Of a DNA stretch of 64,000 nt, positions 10,195 through 19,980 are shown one piece after another. The stretch is from Picochlorum sp. 'celeri' (lineage: Eukaryota > Chlorophyta > Trebouxiophyceae): contig JAACMV010000005.1 in NCBI GenBank assembly GCA_010909725.1, positions 186,001 to 250,000 of the forward strand. The letters run 5' to 3'. The translations under genes and the position numbers were made by a program. The notes beneath the pieces are model-generated. The model was not told where the DNA came from. It did not search any database and saw only the letters and a list, made by a program, of their open reading frames with translations. How positions within the stretch are numbered: position 1 is the stretch's first letter; every line of letters begins with the position of its first letter.

Positions 10195-11881
10195 ATGATA
10201 TCCACAAGTTCCACCTTAAACTACTGTCCATTGCCCACAGAACAAAGGTTTCGTCGTCTGATCACATCAAAGGCATCGTCCATTGGTCTGTCGACTGTCA
10301 AAAGCTATCACGGTCATCCTGGACTCCATACAGCTGGTATGAAGCGTCAGAAGACTGTTTGCTCAACCATGAGTGGAAATACGTCGATGGCCGACTCCAT
10401 GCATGTCCATCACGTGTCTGGGTTGAGGTTGGAACGTGGGAGTGTGGTTGTTCCCCTGGACTATTCTGGAGTGCTCGAGGGAGATATTACCATCTTTTAC
10501 AGGGTGGTAACATCTCGCTGTAAGAATGCCAAGAACCTTCCATACTTGGTATACCTTCAAGGTATGCATCGTGCTGTATATAATGCTATACACGAGTGTT
10601 TTTTTTACCATGTGGATGTGTGTGCAGGGGGTCCTGGATTTGAAGCACCTCGGCCAATGCTTGCAAATGGGTGGATCAAATCTGCAGTTCAGCATTATCA
10701 GGTTGTCCTCATGGTACGAATATCTTGTTTTAATCCATGTAGTGCACGTCTATCTCTTTGGACGATTCCATGTGATGGGTTGTTACCTGAGAGGTGCTTG
10801 TTGCTTGCAGGATCAACGAGGGACTGGGTTGTCACATGCAATCACCTGTGATGGTTTAAAAGCACGGGATGCATCAGAGCAGGTTGACTTTTTGAGTTGT
10901 TTTAGGGCTGATAGTATCGCAAAAGACTGTGAGCGCGTCCGCCAGGAGTTGGCGCTGTCCGGCAAATGGAGTGTCATCGGTCAAAGCTATGGGGGATTCT
11001 GTGCCATGACGTATCTGTCCTATTTCCCTGACAGCATCATGGAGGTTTTTCTCACGGGTGGTGTTCCTCCAGGTATCCATATGAATTGTTCGGCTGAGAT
11101 GGTGTATAAATCTACGTTTAGAAAGGCAATCAAACAGAATGAGAAGTTTTATGCGAGATTTCCACAGGCTGTGGCCATGGCACAAAAGGTGGTTCGCTTC
11201 CTCATGTCCAGTCCTGATGGGAGGGTGGTGACACCAGCATCAAACTACCTTACCCCTAGATCATTTCAAGTCCTTGGTATAAATTGCTTGGGGTTCTCGA
11301 GTGGTTTTGAGCGTCTCTATTACATGCTCGAGAGTGCCTTTGATATCGATGGGAACCTTTCCTACAAATTCCTGAAAGAATTTGATGCTGCCATGCCGTG
11401 GGATTCCAACCCTTTGTATGCCATCATGCACGAGAATATATACTGTCAAGGAAATTCTTCATCAGAGTGGGCTGCTCATAGAGTTAGAGGAGACTATAGT
11501 GCACTTTTTGATGCAGAAGCGAGCGTGACTGCAGGTAATCCAGTGTATTTCACTGGCGAAATGGTCTTCCCCTGGATGTTTGATGATTTTGCAGAATTGA
11601 GAAAAATAAAGCAAGCCGCACATGCTATGGCAACGCATACAAATTGGTCGACGTTATACTTGCCGGAAACCTTATCTGCCAACACTGTCCCCATTGCAGC
11701 AGCATGCTATTACGAAGACATGTTTGTCTCGTTTGAGTTGGCGCAAGAAACCTTGGACATGGTTGGTTCCGCACGACAATACGTCACGAATGATTATTTA
11801 CATGATGGAATTCGCGAGCAAGGAGGCCCAATTTTCGAAAAATTATTAAATATTGTGCGAGGAGGCGCACTCCTCCGATGA
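10195..11881 (+). CDS. alpha/beta hydrolase, prolyl aminopeptidase-like (S33)
   Basis: Three exons, 10195-10561, 10628-10713 and 10811-11881 (introns 66 and 97 nt), give up to 507 residues. The first two joins rebuild the oxyanion-hole segment GGPGFEAPRP and then DQRGTGLS, both hallmarks of proline iminopeptidases. The nucleophile elbow is GQSYGG (Ser), and near the C-terminus the segment NDYLHDGIR supplies a candidate catalytic His. The N-terminal VPLDYSG motif is also typical. The start is uncertain: from 10195 the leader looks transit-like, while a later Met at 10339 would give a cytosolic form. The enzyme would release N-terminal proline or similar residues. It ends 2 bp from the convergent UMP/CMP kinase. 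Confidence 0.8.
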
Positions 11882-11883
11882 AC

Positions 11884-12573
11884 CTATTGCATAAATTTCA
11901 AATACGATGCCCTGACATCTGTGTACACATCCTCCTGTGATCGCTCTGCATCAATCTGAGCAACTTTACCCATCTTTCTGTAATACTCCACAACAGGCAT
12001 ACTCTGCTCCTTAAATACACCGAATCTCTTCTTAATCGTCTCGATATTATCATCAGTCCTGCCTTCATTACGCCCCAAAATCCTGTCTTGCATCACCTGT
12101 TCGGAGCAATCAAAAAACAATACACAACGAGGAGATATGCCAGTCTGCTTCTCAAAAGAAGCTCGATTCTCCTCATTCCGAGGGAACCCATCAATCAAAA
12201 ACGTATCCTTCCCACTATCCTTCATTGCCTTCTCCAACAGAGACACAGTCACATGAGATGGCACAATCTGGCCATTCTTGATCATCTCTGCCACCATATT
12301 CCCATCCTTTGACCCACTCTTCATATGCGCACGAAGCAAATCCCCAGCAGACAGATGAATAATCCCAAATTCCTCCACCAATTTGGAACATTGCGTCCCC
12401 TTCCCAGACCCAGGCCCTCCAAGAACAAAGATAATCTTGTACACGGAAGCAGCTTTGCTCTTCCCAATACCCATACTGTCTTCTTCTTCTTCTTCTTCTT
12501 CTGTGCGTCTATATACTTTGAGGATCTGACCCTTTCTGTCTCGCCCTATCTCTATCTGTAGATCATTCTGCAT
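11884..12573 (-). CDS. UMP-CMP kinase
   Basis: An intronless adenylate-kinase-fold protein that phosphorylates UMP, CMP and dCMP with ATP. The P-loop is [10 protein letters not shown], the NMP-binding segment [12 protein letters not shown], the lid-side motif [10 protein letters not shown], and [13 protein letters not shown] closes the active site. The Asn/Arg pattern matches UMP-CMP kinases better than adenylate kinases. Length is 229 residues from 12573. An in-frame Met at 12474, after a run of Glu encoded by a TTC repeat, would start close to the family core, so the extra N-terminus may be untranslated. Confidence 0.9.
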   Translation of the reverse strand: MQNDLQIEIGRDRKGQILKVYRRTEEEEEEEDSMGIGKSKAASVYKIIFVLGGPGSGKGTQCSKLVEEFGIIHLSAGDLLRAHMKSGSKDGNMVAEMIKNGQIVPSHVTVSLLEKAMKDSGKDTFLIDGFPRNEENRASFEKQTGISPRCVLFFDCSEQVMQDRILGRNEGRTDDNIETIKKRFGVFKEQSMPVVEYYRKMGKVAQIDAERSQEDVYTDVRASYLKFMQ

Positions 12574-12934
12574 AACATTACAGAATCATGCATGAAGAAT
12601 ATAAGACGAATGGTTGGAGGCGATCACAACGATCGTTCAATCACCAAATCATGCAGCAGCATACCAATGACAGTGCTTTAATTCTTCAATCAATTCTTAT
12701 TTCAACGATGAAACCATCCTCAGCATCGGACTGTATATATATTGTATGTATGATATTACATCATATATACATCTGGATGGCGCCACCATGGCCATCCTCT
12801 GTCCACTTTAGAGATCTAGATCTCTACTAGTAGAGATCCATCTTCTTCTTCCTCCGAATTCGAATTCGAATTCATGGGCATCAAGACACCCTGCCAATCA
12901 ATCCAGAAAATACTATTACCACTATTACCATGTC
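12574..12934. other. intergenic region with stacked perfect palindromes
   Basis: About 360 bp between divergent genes. It carries an 18-bp perfect palindrome at 12809-12826 and an overlapping 20-bp one at 12819-12838. A third, at 12856-12873, is three tandem GAATTC units. A related CTACTAGTAGAG copy occurs at 12948-12959, inside the start of the next gene. It may be a cruciform-prone or protein-binding region. Confidence 0.5.
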
Positions 12935-13960
12935 ATGTTTACAGGTGCTACTAGTAGAGTAGTATCGTTGATGATGGGCATCAGACGAGGACCCTTCTCC
13001 CTGCCTTTAACAAGTGGGCCTTGTTGTCCGACGACCATGTCAACTGCTATGTCGTCGAGAGGCATCAGACGAGACGCATGCCATCGCAAAGAGAAAGGTG
13101 GGCAGGAGCAATTGACAGAAGATGAATCAGCAAGGAAGAAATCAAAGGTTGCTCTTGAACACACAGAAGATGGCGAGGAACTTGTTGTATGCGAGTACGA
13201 GGGCGGTCGATTGTACCCAGCCATACTGCATAGACGATATAAGAGATTTCTGGGAGATGTGGTCCTTGGCGGCGACATCGAGTCTACTGCCGAGCCCATT
13301 GTTGTACATGTGCCAAATACTGGTCCCATGACTGGGCTGCTTGACTCTCTGCCGACCAAGGTACTGCTTTCAAAGTCGAGTAATCCCAAGAGAAAATATC
13401 CCTATACCCTTGAATGGATGCATGATGATACGACCTGGATAGGAGTACATTCTGCAAAGGCGAATGCCATGGTGGACCGCCTCTTGGCCTCTCAGGCACT
13501 CAAGGCATACCTGCCACCCTATAGCAGGTATCAAAGAGAGGTCCGCGTGGGCACCTCGGCAACACAGTCAAGGATTGATTTTCAATTGGTAGACGATGAC
13601 AGTGGATCAACGTGTTTAGTCGAAGTGAAGAGCGTGACGATGAAGGAGGCTGGAGAGGAGAATAGTAGTAATGATGGCAAGGCAGTTTTTCCAGACACGA
13701 CCAGTACTCGAGCACAGCGCCATGTGCAGGAACTCATGGATACCGATGCACAGGCTGCCATGATATATGTGGTGCAACGAGATGACTGTTCTGTATTCGC
13801 ACCATGTTTTGACAAGGATCCAGTCTACGCTGAGCGAGTGCGTGAGGCGCACAGGGCTGGAGTGAGGATTATTCCGGTTCAAATGCGTTTGGATATTGAC
13901 CATCACCGGGTTGTCATGTCCAAGGTGCTGCCATATGACCTGAAACCCCCACAAGAGTAA
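12935..13960 (+). CDS. SfsA-family protein (DNA/RNA nuclease-type fold)
   Basis: A 341-residue intronless protein of the SfsA family, known mainly from bacteria and archaea (sugar fermentation stimulation protein A) and related to PD-(D/E)XK nucleases. Conserved blocks in order: RLYPAILHRRYKRFLGDV (OB-like), HVPNTGPMTGLL, WIGVHSAKAN, SRIDFQL, CLVEVKSVTM (the E-V-K of the nuclease-type motif), AVFPDTTSTRAQRHVQEL, and a C-terminal AMIYVVQRDDC plus FAPCFDKDPVYAERVREA. The first about 85 residues are extra, basic then acidic, possibly an organelle or nuclear targeting region. Its role in algae is not established. Codon use looks like that of neighbours; transfer from bacteria is possible but unproven. 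Confidence 0.85.
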   Translation: MFTGATSRVVSLMMGIRRGPFSLPLTSGPCCPTTMSTAMSSRGIRRDACHRKEKGGQEQLTEDESARKKSKVALEHTEDGEELVVCEYEGGRLYPAILHRRYKRFLGDVVLGGDIESTAEPIVVHVPNTGPMTGLLDSLPTKVLLSKSSNPKRKYPYTLEWMHDDTTWIGVHSAKANAMVDRLLASQALKAYLPPYSRYQREVRVGTSATQSRIDFQLVDDDSGSTCLVEVKSVTMKEAGEENSSNDGKAVFPDTTSTRAQRHVQELMDTDAQAAMIYVVQRDDCSVFAPCFDKDPVYAERVREAHRAGVRIIPVQMRLDIDHHRVVMSKVLPYDLKPPQE

Positions 13961-14007
13961 TTATATTATATTTTTATTGTAATATTTGCGGTTGAAGAGG
14001 GTCGAGG

Positions 14008-15140
14008 ATGACTGTAACGACGGAAAACCATACCAACAACCAACAGCAAGAAAAGTATGTGGCAGGGACGGATCATGAAGAGGGAGACATTTTAATAGAT
14101 GGAATATACGAACATAATAATAGTGAGACGGCAGAGGTAGTGCGCATTAATCATCAGCAGAATGAGACTGAGCCCATGGTGTATTTGAGCTGTGCGGTTG
14201 ACGACCAAGCTGTTCAGTATACTCGTGTGGAGGGGCCTGTGCGGTTTGATACGTTCAGGGTGTCTAAGAATGTATCTATTGATCAGGAGAATGGGGTGTT
14301 GGAGAGCTATGCTGGGTATCGAAGTGTATGTGCTGTATGTGTAGACCTGGAGGTGGTTGATGGATTTACCATGTACGTGTCTTGTAGGTGAGAGCGACGC
14401 ATGGGGCGTTTGAGGGGACGTGGATGTTTGAAGTCAAGGTGGAGGATGTCGAGCCTGGGGTGGTGGGAGTGCGGGTTGGTTGGTCGACCAAATCTAGCAC
14501 ACTGGATGAGCCTGTGGGATCACATGTGGATGGGTATGGATACAGTTTGTACTCTCAGGAGGCTATTCATGATCGAAAAAAGATTCAGTATGGTAATGAG
14601 GTTAAGGCGGGGGATGTGATTGGGTGTCTTTTGCATCTATCGAATCGTGGAAGGGCGTTTGAGCCTGCGCCATCTGGTGCGTTTTTTTTTGTTTTTCATG
14701 CTCGTCTTGGTGTGCTTGGTTCGAGTCCTCCGTAGCAGGATAATAATACAATAATCATAATACAATGTCTCTTCTGCTGTGCAGATTTTGTGCGATATAA
14801 GGGTCGTATTCATACACGCATGAGGATTGACGGGGGCTGTCTGCCAACAAGGACAAACATTGAGGGTTCGTTCATGGAGGTGTACATCAATGGAATGTCC
14901 CAAGGGAGGGTGTTTTGCGATGCGATTTTGGAAGGGACGTATTATCCTACGGTTTCTTTATTTACAAGATCGACGGATCCGTCGAAGAAGGTCAAGGCTC
15001 GTGTCAACTTTGGTAGTAGTAATAGGGGTGGAGAAAATGGACAGGGCTGGTGGGCAGACTATGTGGAGCATTGCTTTCAGACGTGCGTCAAATCTGTTGC
15101 AATGCTGGCATGCGATGACGCCGATGAGGATTCCATTTGA
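14008..15140 (+). CDS. ASH2: Ash2-like SPRY domain protein (COMPASS subunit)
   Basis: Exons 14008-14325, 14388-14676 and 14785-15140 (introns 62 and 108 nt) give 320 residues. The SPRY domain runs from RATHGAFEGTWMFEV through GVRVGWSTKS, DGYGYSLYSQ and GDVIGCLLHL to EVYINGMSQG and GTYYPTVSLFTR. This order is closest to the Ash2/TRAUCO subunit of COMPASS-type H3K4 methyltransferase complexes. No PHD or winged-helix region precedes it; the first 75 residues are low complexity. SPRY domains occur in other proteins, so the Ash2 label is likely but not certain. It follows SfsA by 47 bp on the same strand. Confidence 0.78.
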
Positions 15141-15171
15141 TATCAAAATGAATGTTAAATATATTATATAA

Positions 15172-17014
15172 CTATAGCTCGTCCTTGACATTGTACTCCT
15201 GCAACAATGTCTTTTTCCGCTCCACTTCTCGCTCAAGGTTCTGAACCAACTCATCAGTGCAGTGTGCCGGCGTTCTTATGACTCCCGTGTACGTGCATCG
15301 TGAAGGTTCTGCAAGGGATACAAACGCATCTTCTGATCCACATTTCAAAGTGACATTAATCGACCGAGATGGTCCCTGCCAGCATCCCTCACCATCAGTG
15401 AACACCATGGTGTCACCCTCAAATCCTTTCCAGGTTCCCAATTTCGTCTTGCGTCCGCCTTCAGATTGATGTGCATCACCGAATGGACAGACCTCGTACA
15501 CATATTTATCGATTGTAGCTTCCACACAGTTCTCGGAAAGCTGCAAGAAAACATTGCGGGTTCCATAATTGGTTCCAAGCTTGCTTGTAAGTGTCCCCTT
15601 TTCATTCTGAAGCGTAGACAGTTCAGAACTCTTTGTGAAAAACTCTTGGTTTGCCGAATCAAATTGTTTTTGGGCTGCTTCTACCTTTGCTTTCATCACG
15701 ACAAGATCTTGTTCCAGGTCAACCTTGCCCGTTGCGCGGGCAATCATCTGTGACACCCACACTTTTATCCTGGAGATCAAATCCATTCTGTCGTCTGCCT
15801 CGACAGTTGGCTCGACCACGTCTTCGTTTATGCTTTCCTCTTCTTCTGGAGAAGATTCCACTGGAGGCGTCTCAGTTGTAACAGTCTCATCCGGAGCCTC
15901 ATATGGTGCTTCATATGCGTCCTCCTCACCAACCGTTTCAGTATTGGCGTGTTCCCCAGGAATCCATTGAGATGCAACCCTCTTGGCTCTCTCCTCCTCC
16001 GTCTCCTCTTCATAAATATCTTCCTCCTCCTCCTCTTCAGCACCATGAACATCCTCTGGGTGCATATCTTCAATGTCTTCCAATGGCACATCCTCATCCA
16101 CATCTTCCACAGGTGTATCTTGGCTCTCAGCAACAGGGACCTCCTCCTTCTTTGATTTCGCCGCAGCCGCCTCTTCCAATCTTGTCAGAGACTTTCTCAA
16201 ACGTTCCAGCTTTGCCTCGGATTGATTCTTCCGAACCTCTGCTGCTGCCTTTTGCTGTGCCTTGCTACTCTCCATCTCTTCCAACTGTTCCAAACGCTTC
16301 TCCCAGGATTTGATCGTCGTCGCCGCCATCCTGCATACAACACACCCCAACATAATACCACATATACATACACAGGCTTGAAGAACCCGGGCTTGACACG
16401 ACCATCATACCAGCCCTCTTCAGCATCATAACCAGAGACATCATCATATTTCAACATTACTGACTTTTCAAGCCCCGAGCGTTTCGCAAGTCCAGACTTG
16501 GCATCATTCAAATCCTTCTCCAACTCCTTGAGCGCCTCCTCTCCAATCTCTCGACACGAATTAGGGCACACCCCTGCTGGCTCATCGCTCCCATCACAGC
16601 AGTCACATACACCATCATCCACATACATGGATTTTAAAATCTTCACTTCATGCCCCTTGTTACGACAATAAAATACACCATTCAGACAAGCACTTGTACC
16701 TGGAAAGCACTCATCCAAAAGTCAAGAATCTACCCAAAACATAAAAACCACTTGGTTGAGAGGGTGGCACTCTTCACCACCAACACACCTGGCTCATCAC
16801 TCCCATCCGCGCAGTCACAGTAATCGTCATTCACACGATTAAATGGAATTGTTACAGACCCATCTTTGCATGTAAACTTCCTATGCGAGGCTCCCTGTCT
16901 GTACAACGCAGCGTCCTCTGGTGACACTCCTCTAGGCAATTGTTTCCCTACACTAGAATCTATCAAGCTAGATGCAACAACAAGAAGACTACAACTAAGA
17001 AAAGAAAGACTCAT
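15172..17014 (-). CDS. GTB1: glucosidase II beta subunit (PRKCSH/GTB1)
   Basis: Exons 16789-17014, 16372-16699 and 15172-16330 (introns 89 and 41 nt) give 570 residues. In order: a signal peptide (MSLSFLSCSLLVVASS), two LDLa-like Cys repeats containing DDYCDCADGSDEPG and DGVCDCCDGSDEPAG, a coiled coil, and a long Glu-rich linker. An MRH (mannose-6-phosphate receptor homology) domain follows, with Cys residues from SENCVEA to SRCTYTG. The C-terminus is VKDEL, an ER-retrieval signal. The protein is the non-catalytic subunit that brings glucosidase II to N-glycans during folding quality control. The 41-nt second intron is very short but restores the frame exactly. Confidence 0.9.
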
Positions 17015-17346
17015 GGCGATCAAATCCAGCCCTCTTGTCAATGTCTAGTACCACACCAGTGATCGATCCGATCAACAGACAGAGGTACCCGAATTCTCCT
17101 CAAGAAATATATCCGAATATGGCATACATAAAAAAATGACACGCCATCGTGGACTATGTGCATGGTATATTGCATGGAGAGCCTGAGGGAATTCCCTAAT
17201 AGAGTAAAAATGGATACCTGCATGATTGTTTTGTAAACACCAGTCTCCATCCCAAGTGGGCAGATATATACATATATTCAACTAGATGTACTTTTATGGG
17301 TGCATAAAGAGCTGTTAATTGTAGGGGAATGGGACGATAGAGCACC
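17015..17346. other. intergenic region, divergent promoter
   Basis: About 330 bp between the glucosidase II beta start and the FAD synthase start. I see AT-rich TATA-like stretches (ATATATACATATATTC near 17266) but no gene or repeat. Confidence 0.3.
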
Positions 17347-19021
17347 ATGGACGTGGTCAAAGGGATTCAACATGTGCACGGTTCTGCCCTGTATGGGCGA
17401 ATTATGCAATCAATATCCATCATACAGCGTTCAATAGACTTGTATGGGTATGTTTATATATGCGTACCCCAAAGAGGATTGGGTTGAATGAGGACTCTGT
17501 GTTTGTAGGACGACAGGGCTTGCCTTGAGTTTAAATGGGGGCAAGGACTCGACTGTATTGCTTCATTTGATTCGAGCAGCCTTGGAGCTGCGTCGACAAG
17601 AGGGATCTGGTGATGAACAGGAAGGTGGTTTGGGTGGCATGGTGACATTTTTCTTTGACAAGGCAGATGATTTCCCACAAGTTGTGCAGTTTACCAAGGA
17701 GATGGATGCCCTGTATTCTTTGGACATGAGAATCTACACGTCTGATTTTTTCACAGGACTCAAGGAATTATTGGAAGACACTGATGTGAAGGGTATATTT
17801 CTTGGGACGAGGCGAGGTGATCCGAATGCAGGGGATCAGGAAACATTTTCACCATCCAGCGCAGGATGGCCTGTTTTTATGAGGATCAATCCCATCATGG
17901 AGTGGTCATATCACGATGTATGGGAATTTCTGATCATGTGCAACCTTCCGTATTGCAGTTTGTATGACGAAGGATATACAAGCTTGGGGTCTGTCGAGTC
18001 TACACTACCAAATTCTGCCCTCTCTCGTCACGATGGAAAGTACTCTCCAGCACACATGTTACAAGACCCACGGTTGGAGCGCGCGGGCAGGACGAGTCGA
18101 TCAGTGAAGCGAGCTGATTCTTTGATAGGATCAAAAAAAGGGACTAAGATAAAGACTGCCGGTCTTGCAATTATAGGTGACGAGATTCTGGCAGCAAAAG
18201 TAGATGACGTGAACATGAAATTCCTCTGCAAATCACTGCGATCTATTGGATGGTTGGTGACACATGTGCATTTCATCAGAGATGATATTGATGATATAGC
18301 TGATGCTGTCTCGAGCTTGTCAGCAAAATGCGATGCTGTTCTCAGCTGTGGAGGTTTAGGACCCACGCTTGATGATGTCACCATGAAGGCTGTCGCCAAG
18401 GCTATAGGCAGGAAAATTGTGACAAGTGCATCCCTGGAAAAGAAGATCAAGGCGCACTTTGGTGACCACGTGACCAAATTCCACCTCAAAATGGCCGAAG
18501 TTCCCGATGGACCAGAAACAATACTTATAGACTATATGCTCCGTGATGGAAGGCCTTCTCCCTACCCATTGGTGCGATGCAGAAATATTTACATACTGCC
18601 TGGCGTGCCATCCATCGTGGAGCAAAAGTGGTCTGCTGTTCGAGACAACTTGGCAGACCTCCATAGCACATCATGCCATCGATCAGACTCCCAGCAAAGC
18701 TTTGATTCATTGCCCAGCCCAGAAATACCCTTTTCCACCGTGGTTATTCGCCTGAAAATAGAGGATGAAGCCATGGTATCCCAACCAATGGAGCTGATAG
18801 AGCAGGAATACTCAGAGCATGTCTCCATCGGATGCTACCCCCTATCAAACCAGAGTGATTCATGCACAGTGGCGATGAGCCTGGAAGGAAAAGACAGAGC
18901 CAAGGTGGACCAAGCCCAAAGGCACCTCATGTCCCTCTTGGATCCTGCCACAGTGTCAAGCATCCACAGACAAGGCGAGGCAATACACAGTCCATCGGAT
19001 GCACCCACTCTAGGCGAATAA
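17347..19021 (+). CDS. FAD synthase, PAPS-reductase domain followed by MoCF domain
   Basis: Exons 17347-17447 and 17509-19021 (61-nt intron) give 537 residues. The N-terminal half is a PP-loop FAD synthase domain with SLNGGKDSTVLLHL, FLGTRRGDP and a segment from WPVFMRINPIMEWSYHDVW to YCSLYDEGYTSLG, matching eukaryotic FMN adenylyltransferase. From about residue 215 a MoCF/CinA-like domain begins (AIIGDEILAAK, then LSCGGLGPTLDDVT). In animals FLAD1 has the same two domains in the opposite order. The enzyme makes FAD from FMN and ATP; the MoCF domain may act on FAD turnover, as reported for the animal protein. The extension ends in a low-complexity tail. Confidence 0.87.
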
Positions 19022-19119
19022 AATAGTATATATTCGAATTGTTACATATAGAATACACCCAACGTGTCCTTATTTGATTGATCGATCGATCAGCGCGACT
19101 CGTAACAGAAACAGACACC

Positions 19120-19918
19120 ATGGTGCCAAAACCAGATGACGAGTACGTATACACTATTTTCATGTCACTTTTATGCCAAGAAACATACTGGAGGGTATTT
19201 GTAATGATCCTTGGGGTGTTGGTGATCCGCAACGTCCTCGCCGCTCGGGCAATTCTGTTCTCACTGTGTATCTACTGTGACTGCGCGCAGTTATGATTAT
19301 TTGTTCAAAGTTGTCCTCATTGGGGATTCTGGGGTAGGAAAGTCCAACTTGCTCAGTCGATTCACCAGGAATGAGTTTTCTTTGGAGAGCAAGTCGACCA
19401 TTGGGGTTGAGTTTGCAACGAGAAGTATCCAGGTGGATGGAAAGACTGTCAAGGCGCAGATTTGGGATACAGCTGGGCAAGAGCGTTACAGAGCAATTAC
19501 CAGTGCGTATTACAGGGGAGCAGTGGGGGCGTTGCTTGTGTATGATATTACCAAGCAGGTGACGTTTGAGAATGTAGAGCGCTGGCTGAAGGAGCTCAGA
19601 GATCATGCTGACAGCAACATCGTGATCATGTTGGTGGGGAACAAGAGTGATCTTCGTCACTTGCGGTCGGTGCAGACGGAGGATGCCAAGGCATTCTGTG
19701 AGAAGGAAGGGCTCTCTTTCATTGAGACATCTGCGTTGGAGGCAACAAATGTAGAGGAAGCGTTCCAGATTATTCTGACAGAGATTTATCATATTTTGTC
19801 AAAGAAGGCATTAACGTCTGATGAAGGGGTGGCTGCTCCAACGAGCGGGACATCCATCAAGGTGACGGATGCTGTTCCTGATGCGCAGAAGAAGTCTTCT
19901 TGCTGTGGATCTTCATGA
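19120..19918 (+). CDS. RAB11: Rab11/RabA small GTPase
   Basis: Exons 19120-19142 and 19291-19918 (148-nt intron) give 216 residues. The first exon encodes only seven residues plus two bases; the join gives [21 protein letters not shown]-box motifs are GDSGVGKS (P-loop), a switch I ending STIGVEF, WDTAGQE, NKSDL and ETSAL. The C-terminus CCGSS is a double-Cys prenylation site. The sequence around switch regions is Rab11/RabA-like, which acts in recycling-endosome and trans-Golgi traffic. Nothing is missing for activity. A CGATCGATCGATC run lies just upstream. Confidence 0.93.
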
Positions 19919-19980
19919 ACATGGTGATCACGTATCGTGCTTTGCAATTAAAATGTAATAACAAGAACCTTTGTATATTG

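Noticed and set aside
10363..10695. 110-codon minus-strand frame inside the prolyl aminopeptidase-like gene
   Set aside because: Antisense to conserved coding exons, no independent support.
12781..12960. Vector contamination suggested by clustered restriction-site palindromes and a Kozak-like ATG
   Set aside because: Flanks on both sides are coherent native genes and no vector backbone is visible; kept as a finding to verify rather than called contamination.
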